Part shown: piece after piece, positions 48,921 through 60,479 of the stretch
Layout of the letters: every line of letters starts with the position of its first letter
Position numbering within the stretch: position 1 is the first letter of the stretch
From: Leucaena leucocephala
Taxonomy: Eukaryota > Streptophyta > Magnoliopsida > Fabales > Fabaceae
DNA: 64,000 nucleotides
NCBI GenBank assembly: GCA_037074615.1
Contig: CM073549.1
Coordinates: 3,353,001 to 3,417,000, forward strand
Direction of reading: 5' to 3'
Made by a program: the position numbers and the translations under genes
The notes under the pieces: model-generated
Database searches by the model: none
What the model was told of the DNA's origin: nothing
What the model saw: only the letters and a program-made list of their open reading frames with translations

Positions 48921-51900
48921 ATGGCTCGGAGCTCGACGAGAATGAAATCGGCCTGCACATTCTTGCTGCTTCTCCTTCCTCAATTGGTTACCAGTACCAC
49001 GACGACGGCCGAAGACGGTAACGTCCTCTTCCTTCTTCTATCTGCCTCAATTTAGGTGTAGCGGCTTTCGCAGTCTCCGATTTTCCCCAATCTCTAATTT
49101 CGGAAACCCTGCCGTCTCTTTTTTTATTCCGGTCCTCTTGAGAGTACTGAGATCTGAATATCAGATACTGTATAACGATGCAAGTTCTGGTTTCTCTCTT
49201 TCGTTCTTACTGAATATGCTTCTTCAACGTGTTCGCCATTTCTTGTATTTCTGTGGTGTTTCATTCTTGTCGTTAGCTTACTACTCGGGTACGAAGACTG
49301 CTGTTCAGTCATCTGTGTTCTTCAGGACCTTAATTTTTAGCCGTGTATTTCAAGTGTTTGTGAAAAATCTCCTAGAAAATGAACTGAAATCGATCCATTC
49401 CTTGGTAAGTAGTAAAGTTCCGTGAGTACAACTTCTCGTGAATAATTTAGTCACATTAGGTAGCTGGTACTTGGTCAACAACATGAATCAAGAGCTATAT
49501 ATGCTAATTTTAAACTTCAAGGCTCAGATTCTTAGTCTTCTTTCACCAGATGACTGAGCGATCCTTAAATTGTGGGAATATTTTTAGATCGAGAAACAGT
49601 GGGGTATTCCTTAATAGGCTCCAGTCTTGAACTTGAGTTGATGATTGCTTAGAAAATAGAGAACCATTGAGGGGTCCCCTTCCTAGTTGCACCTTGATAT
49701 GAACGGGAACCGCTTCACCATTTTGTTAATCTACGGCATAGCCATTGACCCCACCGTTAATTTTGTTAATTGAGGGCATAGCCATTAAGTTCAACCTAGA
49801 AGCCCCACCGTCCCATCCTGATTTTACCACATTATTTTCTCTTTGTAACGCGATCTTGGGCCCGTTTGGCTATTAAAGTTCTTTTGCGATGTGATGTTCG
49901 TTATTTCATTATATTCTTTATATTAAACGGATCTTTATCAGTTCTACTTCTATCCGTTCTTTATTTTCCACCGAATTGTTGCTTTATTATTTTTCTAATG
50001 ATTTGTTATTACCATATTACACATCATAATATTTTATATTTTCAAATCTAGCGTGATAACTAGAAATTCATCAATGGCTCCAAATTTTCTATGATGTATC
50101 TCAAGTAAGTAACTATGCATGATGATAAACTCCAACAGGACCTATTATATGAGGGACCTTTCTCATTTTCCATGGGATGGGAAATGACATTGTGCAAGGA
50201 CCCTTTACGGAAAGGAAGCGAGCCCCTAAATCCATACTTTTTCCCCAACGTTTCGTTCCCATTTGAGCTCCCTAGGCAGCTCTTCTAAGAAAACACGTTT
50301 TACTTTTTGTGTTTTTTACCTCAGTCAAAAGTGAAAGGGCTGGGAGCGGGAAAGGGGACCCACGCGGTTTGGTTTATGCAGGGATGGGACCACAGTTTTA
50401 TTTGTTCCCGTTGACGTCACAACTTGTCGTTTAGCCTCGGGAAAATCTACCCGGGCAGTTCTGTATTGCTGTGATCTGGTTGAGCTAGTTGGCAATAAGG
50501 GCTTTCTTGCTGATGGGGACTTTGATGCTTCCTGTGGAGCACCTTATCATTTCGTTTATTATGACTTGATGTGAAATTGCTTTGATCTTGATTTCATAAT
50601 GAAGCTTTAGTATAAAACATTCTTCTTATTTAGCTTTCACCCCAAAAAAATCCTTCTTATTTAGCTTTTCAAAATATCATACTGCACATCAATATCTTGT
50701 TTTAGTTCACATAGAATAGTATATTACCTTTCTCACTTTTGAATGCCATAGTTGGGATAGGGCTATCCAAAGAGCACAGTTCCTCATAATTAGCATTTAG
50801 CAGTTATTGCCAAAGAATAGGAAAAAGATTTCGAGGGTAGAGACTGTCATTTTGATATTTTGTTTTATTTTGAAAGAAGGCAAAATGTAAAACGAAAATT
50901 TCATTTTACTTCCAACATAAAAAATGTTTAATTTAAACTAAAAAATGTAACAATAGGGTTGTGAATAATATTAAATGCAATCGACACCGATATTGCTACT
51001 TGTTTTCTTTTTATCTTGGATGATTTATTGATCTTTTTATCGAAAAAAGATATTGCTACTTGTTAGTTATTAGATGAATTTGGCTTGTAAAAAAGAAAAG
51101 ATGAATTTGGCATGTGGGTGGTCGTTTTGTTTGGACCAGTTGCTGAACAATGGTTTTGTTGGCCCTATTGCCTGTTGAATATTTTTTTGACAATGAAATG
51201 TGCCCCATCACTTAATTACTCAGTACATTCTTGCTTCTATGTTCTGATCTAGAAACTTGACATGCTTTGTATTATATACGCTTCATCTTTGTTGAGCTAT
51301 GCTTTTAGTTGCAAGTAAAGCCCTTTATGAATCAGTCAAAAAATTATCCTCATTTGGATGAATGTACAAATTCATATGGATAGGTAGGGACATAAACTTT
51401 GATGTAACCCGGAATATAATAACCTTCTAACTTTAAAAAATTGATAGATCTGCACATTTTAAAATTATTTTATGTAACTTAATGGTTTTTCTTAAAATAA
51501 TTAAGAAAATGAACAGTTGAGAAATTAGAAATGTACAAAAATTCCATCAAATGATAAGATAAATTTCCTTCAGTTAAGTATGTCATTCGCACTGTCGCTA
51601 AACCTGACCATGAGTCGAAAAGCATCCCTACAACTCTTTTTTTTTTTTTTTGGCAAGCTTGAACTCTATAGTTTAAAGCAAAAAAAGAAAGAAAAAAAAA
51701 GATGAATCTTATGAAAATAGAGTCCAAAAATTCAGCATTGTGTTTACTTTGTTTAAAACGGGTCTATTTTTTAACAGGTTGTTAAAAACTTGTAATTTTA
51801 GCTTAATCTTAGATTAGGTGGATTCTTGGTCCACAAAAATATGAATTCGATTCTTACTGTCGTTGTGATGGTTTTTTTTAGTAAGTGATATCGTAAGTCT

Positions 51901-53680
51901 CCTGTAAATACTTTTAAATTTAGGGTTGTACTTTAATTTTGATAGGGCATATGTTGAATTTATCTAATTTTTTTTTTTTTAAAAACATAAGGTGGATTTG
52001 GCCATAAAAGGGGTATAGAGTTACTATATATTTTTGTTTGGGGGAGATATATATTTAGTATTACAGTCTCTAGCTTATTTTGAGTCTCTGCAATATCCTA
52101 GAAAAAGCAGAGTGTTGTTCATTTCCAGCATTGTGAAATGTGAATGTCATACTTAATGAATCATGTGGAGAGGAGATTAATGGAAAATAGTACATTTTGG
52201 ATTTCTATTGTAATTCAAATCATATCACGGAAATTAACAACAGGCCTAGTGCCCAACGGAGACTTTGAGGCATCCCCAGCGAAGGGCTTCCCAGGGGAAT
52301 CCATAGTGGAGAGCGCAACAGAGATCCCAAGCTGGCAATCAAACGGCACCGTTGAGTTAGTAGAGTCGGGGCAGAAACAGGGTGGGATGATCCTCATCGT
52401 ACCGCAGGGTAGACACGCGGTGAGGCTAGGCAACGACGCCGAGATCAGCCAGGAGATCACGGTGGAGAAAGGGTCCATCTACTCCATCACGTTCGGTGCT
52501 GCTCGCACGTGCGCCCAGATGGAATCGTTGAACGTGTCGGTGGCGCCTGCATCACAGTCCATAGACCTGCAGACGATGTACAGCGTGCAGGGGTGGAACC
52601 CATTCGCTTGCGCGTTTAGCGCGGAGGACGAGAAGGTTAGATTGGCGTTTAAGAATCCCGGAATGGAGGATGACCCCACTTGTGGGCCCATCATTGATAA
52701 CATTGCCATCAAGAAGCTCTTCACTCCCGATAAGCCCAAAGGTAATTTATTTTACTTGCCTTTTGTTTTATTGTTTTATTATAATTATTATTAACCCATA
52801 ACCCCAACCTCCAGATAAAGTTACTTTAGCGAATAGCGAATAATGCAGAGTCAGTACTTTTTTCACTACTTATATTTTACATTGATATTGACGATAATAG
52901 TAAATTATTTTTCCGAACATGAGGAAGACAAGGTTTATTATATTTACTAATCACTAAGTTGGCGTAATCTGGAGTGTTCATGATTACAGTTGTAAACAAA
53001 CCTTGGCTGTGAATTTATTAATTTGGTCAATGCCGTTTGGTATGAGTAACTTATGCTTTGTACTATTTCACATTGCAGAAAACGTAGTAATCAATGGAGA
53101 TTTCGAAGAAGGGCCATGGATGTACAGGAACACTTCACTGGGCGTTCTTCTGCCCACCAACCTCGACGAAGAAACCTCATCGCTGCCTGGCTGGACCGTG
53201 GAGTCGAACCGGGCGGTCAGGTACATCGACTCAGACCATTATGCGGTGCCACAAGGCAGGAGAGCCATAGAATTACTCTCAGGAAAAGAAGGCATAATCT
53301 CCCAAATGGTGGACACCAAACCAGACAAGCCTTACACATTGACCTTCTCCTTAGGTCATGCAGATGACAAGTGCAAGCAACCTCTTGCCGTGATGGCGTT
53401 TGCAGGGGACCAAGCTCAGAACATTCACTATACACCAAACTCAAATTCTAGTTTCCAGAGTTCTAGCCTTAATTTCACTGCTAAGGCTGAGAGGACCAGA
53501 GTTGCATTCTATAGTGTGTATTACAACACCAGAAGTGATGATATGAGCTCTCTTTGTGGCCCTGTGGTGGATGATGTCAGGGTCTGGTTTTCTGGGTCCT
53601 CAAGAATTGGGCTTAGTGGGCTTGGGCTTTCCATTTTGGGCCTGCTGTGGTTGTGGTTTAATTTTGGGTTGGTTTATTAG
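48921..53680 (+). CDS. DUF642 cell-wall protein with GPI-type tail
   Basis: Three exons, 48921-49017, 52244-52741 and 53079-53680, joined in phase 1; 398 residues. Residues 1 to about 27 form a signal peptide (ACTFLLLLLPQLVTS). Two galactose-binding-like domains follow: the first from LVPNGDFEASP with WQSNGTVELVESG, VPQGRHAVRLGN, ARTC and WNPFACAF, ending CGPIIDNIAIKKL; the second from NVVINGDFEEGPW with LPGWTVESNRAVRYID, VPQGRRAIELLSG, ending CGPVVDDVRVW. The last 20 or so residues are hydrophobic (LGLSILGLLWLWFNFGLVY) after a small-residue stretch, as for a GPI anchor. DUF642 proteins sit in the cell wall and can bind cellulose and pectin methylesterase; BIIDXI and TEEBE are Arabidopsis members without this tail. 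Sequence and the linked MNS3 gene point to At1g29980 as counterpart. Intron 1 is unusually long at 3.2 kb. Confidence 0.9.
49018..52243. other. Long first intron of the DUF642 gene
   Basis: 3.2 kb with no second gene visible. Frames at 49138-49425 (+), 49866-50051 (+) and 50060-50248 (-) lack family resemblance. Composition near the 5' end is closer to exon-like, which is common in plant leader-proximal introns that enhance expression. Confidence 0.6.
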
Positions 53681-54129
53681 GTAATGAGATCTCTAATTGC
53701 CAATTAGGTCATGATATCTCCAATTGCCAAAATCATCCTCCAGGAATGTTGTATGAGAATGTGTTGGGCTTTCTAGTTGTAGGCTTTTTTCTCGCACACG
53801 ATCTTGAGTATTTCTTAGGCCTTTTTCCCTTATTGTATGGTATAGCCATAGCCTTTTCCTTCTTTTTTTTTTTAAAAAAATGGCTGAGCTATTTTCCTAG
53901 CTTTCCCTTTTTATTTATATTCATACTAAAAATGGGTGGGAGTATAATAAATTTGGCACATGCCCTTTCAAAATTACACAATGCTCTCTACCAGGGAACT
54001 CAAAAACCAATCAAAACAAAACGCTGCCATCATCATCACTAATTTATCAACAGCTTGATTTAACATAGCATGATCGCCCATAATATTTATAAAGTGACAT
54101 TAGTATTTGTTCTAAAATAAGCAATGAAG

Positions 54130-54300
54130 TATGTTTTTTTTGTTATAAAATTTTTTAGAAAGGGATTGCTTTTATTTATAATCTAAGGGCACGACGAAGT
54201 CTCCTTCCTCTTAGGTGATATTAATGTTAGGTAAGACGAGATGTCTATTACTCTCAGGTATAAATTTAGAGGCGCGGGAAGAAATATATAAAGATCTTTT
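54130..54300. repeat. Unclassified repeat, copy 2 (inverted relative to copy 1)
   Basis: Aligns with the reverse complement of 47340-47520 over at least 160 bases with scattered differences. The two copies flank the DUF642 gene in opposite orientation. Confidence 0.55.
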
Positions 54301-55463
54301 GACCCAATTATACGAAAGGAGGATCTGATGTCTTTTATGTGAGTGGAGATCCCCCAAATCCAAAATGTACCAAACTTTCAAGATTTCACTCCTTCAAGGA
54401 ATCTATCTGGATTCCCAAAAAAGAATTCCGAACCTTCCATAACTTGTGATGTGTAATATGTAGTAAATTAAAATTTGTTATTGGTAATGTGACTATTTTT
54501 AATATCTGACAATATCTCGAGTTGAATTATTTTTAATAATATAAAATATGTGCTTATAAAAAATATTAACTCATTTTTTTTAGATATCACCCAATGTAAG
54601 AAAGCCCTCGTGCATTATATTATAATAATCAAATAAGTTATTTTTATTAGTATAAATGTATAATAATATATATCCAAAGTGTAGAATGTTAATAAGTTCT
54701 TTTCTTCCTCAGGAAAAATATTAAAATACGAAACATACCCAACTGAAATGGCTTGGAAGTTGGAAGAGTGGCCCTATCCAGTGAATCTCAAACTTGGTCA
54801 AAAGTTCTTTTGACTAAAAAAAAAAAAAACCTTTCTCGAAAGTTTGGGGATTGATTCTCCCCAATGATACGGAAGGGACTTGAATTTTGCTATAGACATG
54901 AATACTTTATGATAATAAGAGTTAGTATATATAGTAAAAAGTATATCGTATTTTATAAAGATATAAGTTTAATTTTTATTATTTTTATGAAGATTTTTTT
55001 AGTAAGCGATCTCGTAAATTTTTTATAAACGTTCTTTGAGCTCTGGGGCTGTACCTTAATTTAAATAGAGACCAGTATTGAATTCATTTAAAAAAAATTA
55101 TATATATAAAAAAGATATAATTAGTTTTGAATAACTTTATTTCCAGAGAAGAAATGTACTTTACAACTGAAGGAGATACGTGGAAATGAAGCATAAAAAT
55201 AAAAATCATAAAAGTGATTGTCGTACTTGTCTTTTTAATTACCCACAAATGAAATCTTCACATTAGATTCAAATTCATATTCTTGCGAAGCCGAAGCAAT
55301 GTTCTTACCAAACGTTAAGTGTTGGGCTATGCATTTGCACACTTTTCAGTTTTCAAAGCAATCCAACACAATTTTTTTTTTTTTTTGCAAAAACACTTTA
55401 TCAGATTGTTTGTTTTATTTTTGAAAAAAGAGAGTTGATTTGGACTTTGATTTATGTCATGTG

Positions 55464-55466
<3 letters not shown>

Positions 55467-55507
<41 letters not shown>
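55467..55507. repeat. (AT)20 microsatellite
   Basis: Uninterrupted AT dinucleotides over 41 bases. Confidence 0.88.
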
Positions 55508-55509
<2 letters not shown>

Positions 55510-55935
55510 ACAAGAGAATAGTTTTACACTCATATAACTTATGAGGATTTTATTATTTGAATTAGGAGTTCATGAGTTTTAATATTTTACTATTTAATTT
55601 TTTTAAAAAAATATATATGTGAAAAGGCATTTTGCTATATTTTTTAAGTCAGTTTAAAATATATATATACAATCAATAGGGTTAGAACTGGGGTTTATCC
55701 ATCCTACTATTAGAAAATATGCCTATATTTTATATAATTTGTCTATGAAGTATACTGCTTAGGGAGAAAAAAAATCCCTTTGTACAAAATTTTTGAAGGA
55801 AGAAATGTCAACAAGGGTCTCACTATAAAAGGATCCAGCGAAGTGAACCGTATCAGAGCAGTAGACAGAAAGGGCGGGTAAATTCCTTTATTCTTTCCTT
55901 TCTCCGGAGTCTCTCCCCTCTTCCTCTATTGTCAA

Positions 55936-58900
55936 ATGGAGGGCGAAGAGAGGGTCAGCTCCGCCTCCGACTGCTACCCATCGCCGCCGCTGCACGATGA
56001 TGGTGGTTCTGATCCCGCGGATGAAGTCGCCGATCTTGAAAATCATTCTCCGGTGTCGGACGAAGATCAAGAGCAGGAGCACGACCATGACCACGATCAG
56101 GATCACGCGGCTGAGACCGTTACCTCCGTAGATGATCTCAAGCTCAAGATCATTAAGCAGGCAAGACAATCTGTTTCTTTATGAAGTTTAGTTAACCTAT
56201 TTCCGAGAAACTGCTTGGCATCTTCTATGTAATTGTCCTTTAGGGCGGAATTGGCTTTGTGCTGTTTGATTTCTGTGGAAATGCTAGGAGAAATGTGAGC
56301 TTGATAAGTTTATCTCTACAATCATTGTATAATTTTTCTTGTTTAACCAACTTATAATTTAATCTAGTGTGTTCTTTTTAAATAACCAACGAAAAGGAGG
56401 ATCATTATGAAATCCTGATTTCGAGTCAAGAGGGAGATGGAAAATAAAGGAGGAAGAAAGCAAAAAATATCAGGCTTTTCGACAATCAAGAGACCATATA
56501 AAAAGTTTAAACATCACCTTTTTTTTGTAATGAATTTTCTGCTCAGTAACCAGATGACTTGACAAGAAAGGATTTGAACTAATTCTATGAAGAAATATTA
56601 TTGCGGACCTCTAAATCTAAGTCATTTATTTAATCACTTGAGTTAGGGCTTTTTGTATCCAAAGGAGTTACATATTATACTTCTCAATTATTTATTTTTG
56701 TTTCTATCTTAGACACACAGGAATAAGAAATAAAATTTTTAAGTACTTGTCATTATTCGGTTCTTGATATCATCTCCACCTCAATTAGCCTTGTTTTAGT
56801 TATCACCTTATCACTATGATCTTACTTGCTGAACATCTATGTGGATATTCAGGTAGAGTATTATTTCAGTGATGAAAATCTCCCAACTGACAAGTTTCTG
56901 GTTGATTTCCTCAGAAAGAACAAGTAAGGATTTGGTATAATTTGATTTCTACCTCAGCATCACCAAAGTTAGATTTATGACATATATTGCCTGACTTATT
57001 CACATATATTGTACATCATGCTTTTCGGCCCCTTAATATTTCTTCCTTTTTTGAGGTTTTCTTTTCCAAGTGCAAAATATATACTAGTTCCTTCATAAAT
57101 CAGTATATGTTAGTTCGAATGAAGTGGCTAACATCTTGTGGAATGTCCATATTGAAGTCAAGTATTGGATATTCATCTCCCTTTGAAACCCCTGTATTTT
57201 TTTAATCTGAGTCTTTACACGAAGGGCTTAATCAGTTACTCCTGTGATGAAGTTAATTTGAGAATGTTATGATGTTGTGTATGCCAATTTTTAGTGGAAT
57301 CTTATGTATGTGTGGTTGTTATTATATGACAAGAGTATCTGACTTACATTAGGGGATTAAACTCATTATTTTCTTATTTTGGTAAATGATAGAAGTTAAA
57401 ACCATCTTGTCAGTGCTAGACAGATCTTGCAGAATTTCTTCATGATCAAACATTTTGCTAAAGGTTGAGTCTTGGAGCGCACAGATAAAATCTCTCTAAT
57501 GTAGAACTAGTAGCAAAGAATATAAAAAGTATGAAGAGCAGGAGGGAGATGTATAGAGAAATAGAGGGGGAGAGTTAGTTGATAAGCCAAGCGAACATTA
57601 TTAATAATGAATCAAAAGGCTATTTTATCCCTTAATAGAAAAGCATAACCAAATTTAAAATGAAAACCGATTAAATAAGGAGCACATTTTTAATTCTGAA
57701 ATAACGAATGCATAAGGAAAGATGTCAGTTCTTGTATCGGGAAAGAAGATTCCTTTCATAGATTCTCTTGATGTGAGGGAAGAACTAGGGCTAGATTTGA
57801 GGCCTTCCTTGTTAAAGTCCCATATAGTATAAAAGAGTAATATTTAAGGGAAGATAGAGAGGGACAGGTGAGAGAATTTAGATCCAGTAAAAAATTTATT
57901 ACATATAGTAAATTACTCACAACTGTAACAGGAACTTGGAAGTACGTTATCCCTTTTTTTTTCGTTTTTTTTTTGTGAAGCTCATCCAATTCTAATTATG
58001 TCAGGATTCGAAACCTTGATGTATTTTTCAAGTAATCTAACTAGTTGAAATAGGAAGGATTGCTATGCACTAATCACCTAGTAAACCCAAACTCAAATCA
58101 AAATGTATATTTAGTGATTATAATCAATATAATTATAGTCAATTTAAAGTTGTGTTTCATTAGTTTTCAGTTATTATTTAGATTTTATTATTTTGACGAG
58201 TGCAATCAATTTTAACACGTAAAACTGGAAAACAAACTATATATAAAGTCCTAAATGCTTTTCTCAGGAGTTTTGGTAAATTTGATTTGGCTAGTTTGAT
58301 TCTTTAGCATAATATGAGGCTTGACCTATTATGTTATATGAGAATCAGGACTTTTGTCGATAGGAATAACTTTCAGCTTTATTATCTTGTGGCCTGAGCC
58401 TGATAGGATTTTGTTTTTTAGCATTGTCTTAGTAAATGTATGTCTATTTACATTTTATGCTTTCAGTTATTATTAAATAGTTAAGTGATGTGAATACAAG
58501 GAATTGATATTTCTTTGCTCTCCTTTTGACTGTAATGATTGAGAATAATGAAACATCTCCTACTTTGTCAACTTTTTTAACTGTTTAGTTAATTTGACAC
58601 TCAATATAATGCATGAATGATCACTTTTATTTGTTTGTAGCTCTTTTCATGTAAATTTTTATCCTATAATGCAACTCTTACATGGATCATGCAGTTCCTA
58701 TATCGGTCATTTCTTCCTTTAAAAAAATGAAGAAGCTTACTCGAGATCATTCATTAATAGTTGCTGCACTGAAGGAATCTTCCTTACTTGTAATAATCCT
58801 CTTTCCTTCTTTTATCTATATAAACTGCATTGGAATTCTGTTTGAAGTTTTATGGGAAATTTTCTCTTGTTGTGAATGTAGGTTGTGAGTGGTGAAGGGA

Positions 58901-60479
58901 AAAGTGTTAAGCGGCTCAATCCGTTTCAACTGCATAAAGTTAGAGACCCAAAGGTTTTTACTTCAAGTAGCTCTAAATAGTTATTTATTTTAATGCTATT
59001 CTTCATTTTATACAATCTTATTCTTTGTTCTAGTGTTTTACTGTTCTGGTAGAGAATTTGCCGGAGGACCACTCAAAGGAAAACATTCAGCGTATTTTTA
59101 GTGAAGCTGGAAAGTACGATTTCTTCCTCAATTTATTCTATAATCTTGTTATCATGGTACTTTTCAGTGGCTTAAGTTTTCAGTGTCTTCTGAAGTTCAG
59201 AATAAAAAAGATAAGCATCCACGATCCATGTGTTATTGAAGGGTCTCAAAACTTTTAGGAACAAGAAGGTGATTAGTCGCAAGGTAGAGAATCAGGTCTT
59301 GTGTATGTTTAAACTCGTTTTTGTAGATCTGAGCTGTGTTGGGAGAAGATATTAACGAGTAATATTTAAATATTTATTTCACTTGCATCATCATTCTACA
59401 TGCGTAGTTACATGCTCTTGTGGAATATGAGACTATTGAGGCTGCTGAGAAAGCTGTGAGTTTTACGTTATATGTTAGAATTATAATATTATTTGGTCTT
59501 TGTTGCCTGCATGATTAACATAATATTATTTATGCTTTCTTAAATTAGGCGGCTACTTTAAATGACGAACAGGACTGGAGAAATGGCATGCGGGTTAAAG
59601 TTCTTAAGAAAATGGTTTGTCCCAAATTTCTTTCCTTCCTTTGAAAGTAAAAGGTTTTGATGGTGATTAAATTATGTAGACTAAGCATGGTCACAGAAGG
59701 CAAGCTTGGAAGGAGTCTGATTCTGAGAAGAATAGCACTAGCACTAGCCGTGTATCTGAGTTAACAGGAGACGGGGAGCATCATAGCTCTAATGAGCAAA
59801 ATGAAGATACACCTGATGAAGAGGTTTGCATTAATACAAGCATTTTTGCCCCCACTTTGGCTGCATCCTTTTGCCTAGATATTAAATGCATTCCTTTTTG
59901 GATACAGAGCATATTGTTAATTCCAAGCCTTTATGTTACAAGTTCTCTTGAACAAGCACCTGTAATTTTTTTTTATGCAAAGCCTATAGTTAATTTGTAG
60001 CCTTTTTTTTCTTTTGCAATCATTGATGGACTCACAACACAAACTGATCATATGACCTGTTTAGATTTACTTATGATGCCTTCTTTTCATTACAGGATGG
60101 AGAACATTTGTCGAAGGATAAAGGTGGGCAGAGAAATAGAAATCGGGGACGCTCAAGAAAAAATAAATATCAAGGCATGCATGGAATGGGTATGTTGCGA
60201 AAAGCTAACTTTTCAAAACTCTTTCCACGCTCCCTCTGTCTCTATAATTGGTTAGTTATGTGGTTAAACTTATATTAAAGCTGAAGCCTCTTTTGATGAT
60301 AACTTGTTCCGTTGGGACTGAACCTAACAATTTGAACCTTTGCCTCAGGCCATGGCAGTACTTACGTTTCTCATCATGCCACTGAAGTACCAAAGCCACC
60401 TCCAGGACCCAAAATGCCCGATGGCACTAGAGGATTCACAATGGGCCGAGAGAGGGTTCTTGGATCCTCTCCAAATTAG
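55936..60479 (+). pseudogene. LARP6A: La-related protein LARP6a-type, with nonsense codon and frameshift
   Basis: Eleven exons: 55936-56160, 56853-56934, 58695-58789, 58882-58953, 59034-59113, 59201-59283, 59408-59455, 59549-59614, 59680-59823, 60096-60189 and 60349-60479; about 372 residues if lesions are ignored. LARP6 proteins bind RNA. Seen: an acidic, His-Asp-rich N-terminus (1-65); the La motif (KIIKQVEYYFSDENLPTDKF to FKKMKKLTRDHSLIVAALKESS); an RRM-like domain (FTVLVENLPEDHSKENIQ, ALVEYETIEAAEKA, DWRNGMRVKVL); a basic Gly-Arg stretch; and the C-terminal LSA/SUZ-C motif PKPPPGPKMPDGTRGFTMGR. Lesion 1: TAA at 56925-56927, where relatives have Lys or Asp before GFVPIS. Lesion 2: one extra G in 59241-59243, giving a stop at 59256-59258. 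Intron 1 uses a GC donor (CAG/gcaaga at 56161). Splice sites are otherwise intact, so decay is recent or part of it is assembly error. Arabidopsis counterpart by order and sequence: At5g46250. Confidence 0.82.
56161..56852 (+). other. GC-AG intron in the LARP6-type gene
   Basis: The first intron begins gcaaga directly after AAGCAG and ends ...ATATTCAG. The reading frame joins exactly (LKIIKQ then VEYYFSDENL), and no GT lies at a position that keeps the frame. CAG/GCAAG is the usual form of the minor GC-AG class of U2 introns. Confidence 0.8.

Larger units (their letters stand above)
53681..55860. other. Intergenic spacer between DUF642 and LARP6-type genes
   Basis: 3' UTR of the DUF642 gene followed by AT-rich sequence, an unclassified repeat (54130-54300), an AT run (55467-55507) and the promoter and leader of the LARP6-type gene. 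A 98-codon frame at 53746-54042 is probably 3' UTR. Confidence 0.6.

Noticed and set aside
48760..49312. Minus-strand frames opposite DUF642 exon 1
   Set aside because: Mirror of the signal-peptide exon and its leader; the sense model joins exactly to two DUF642 domains.
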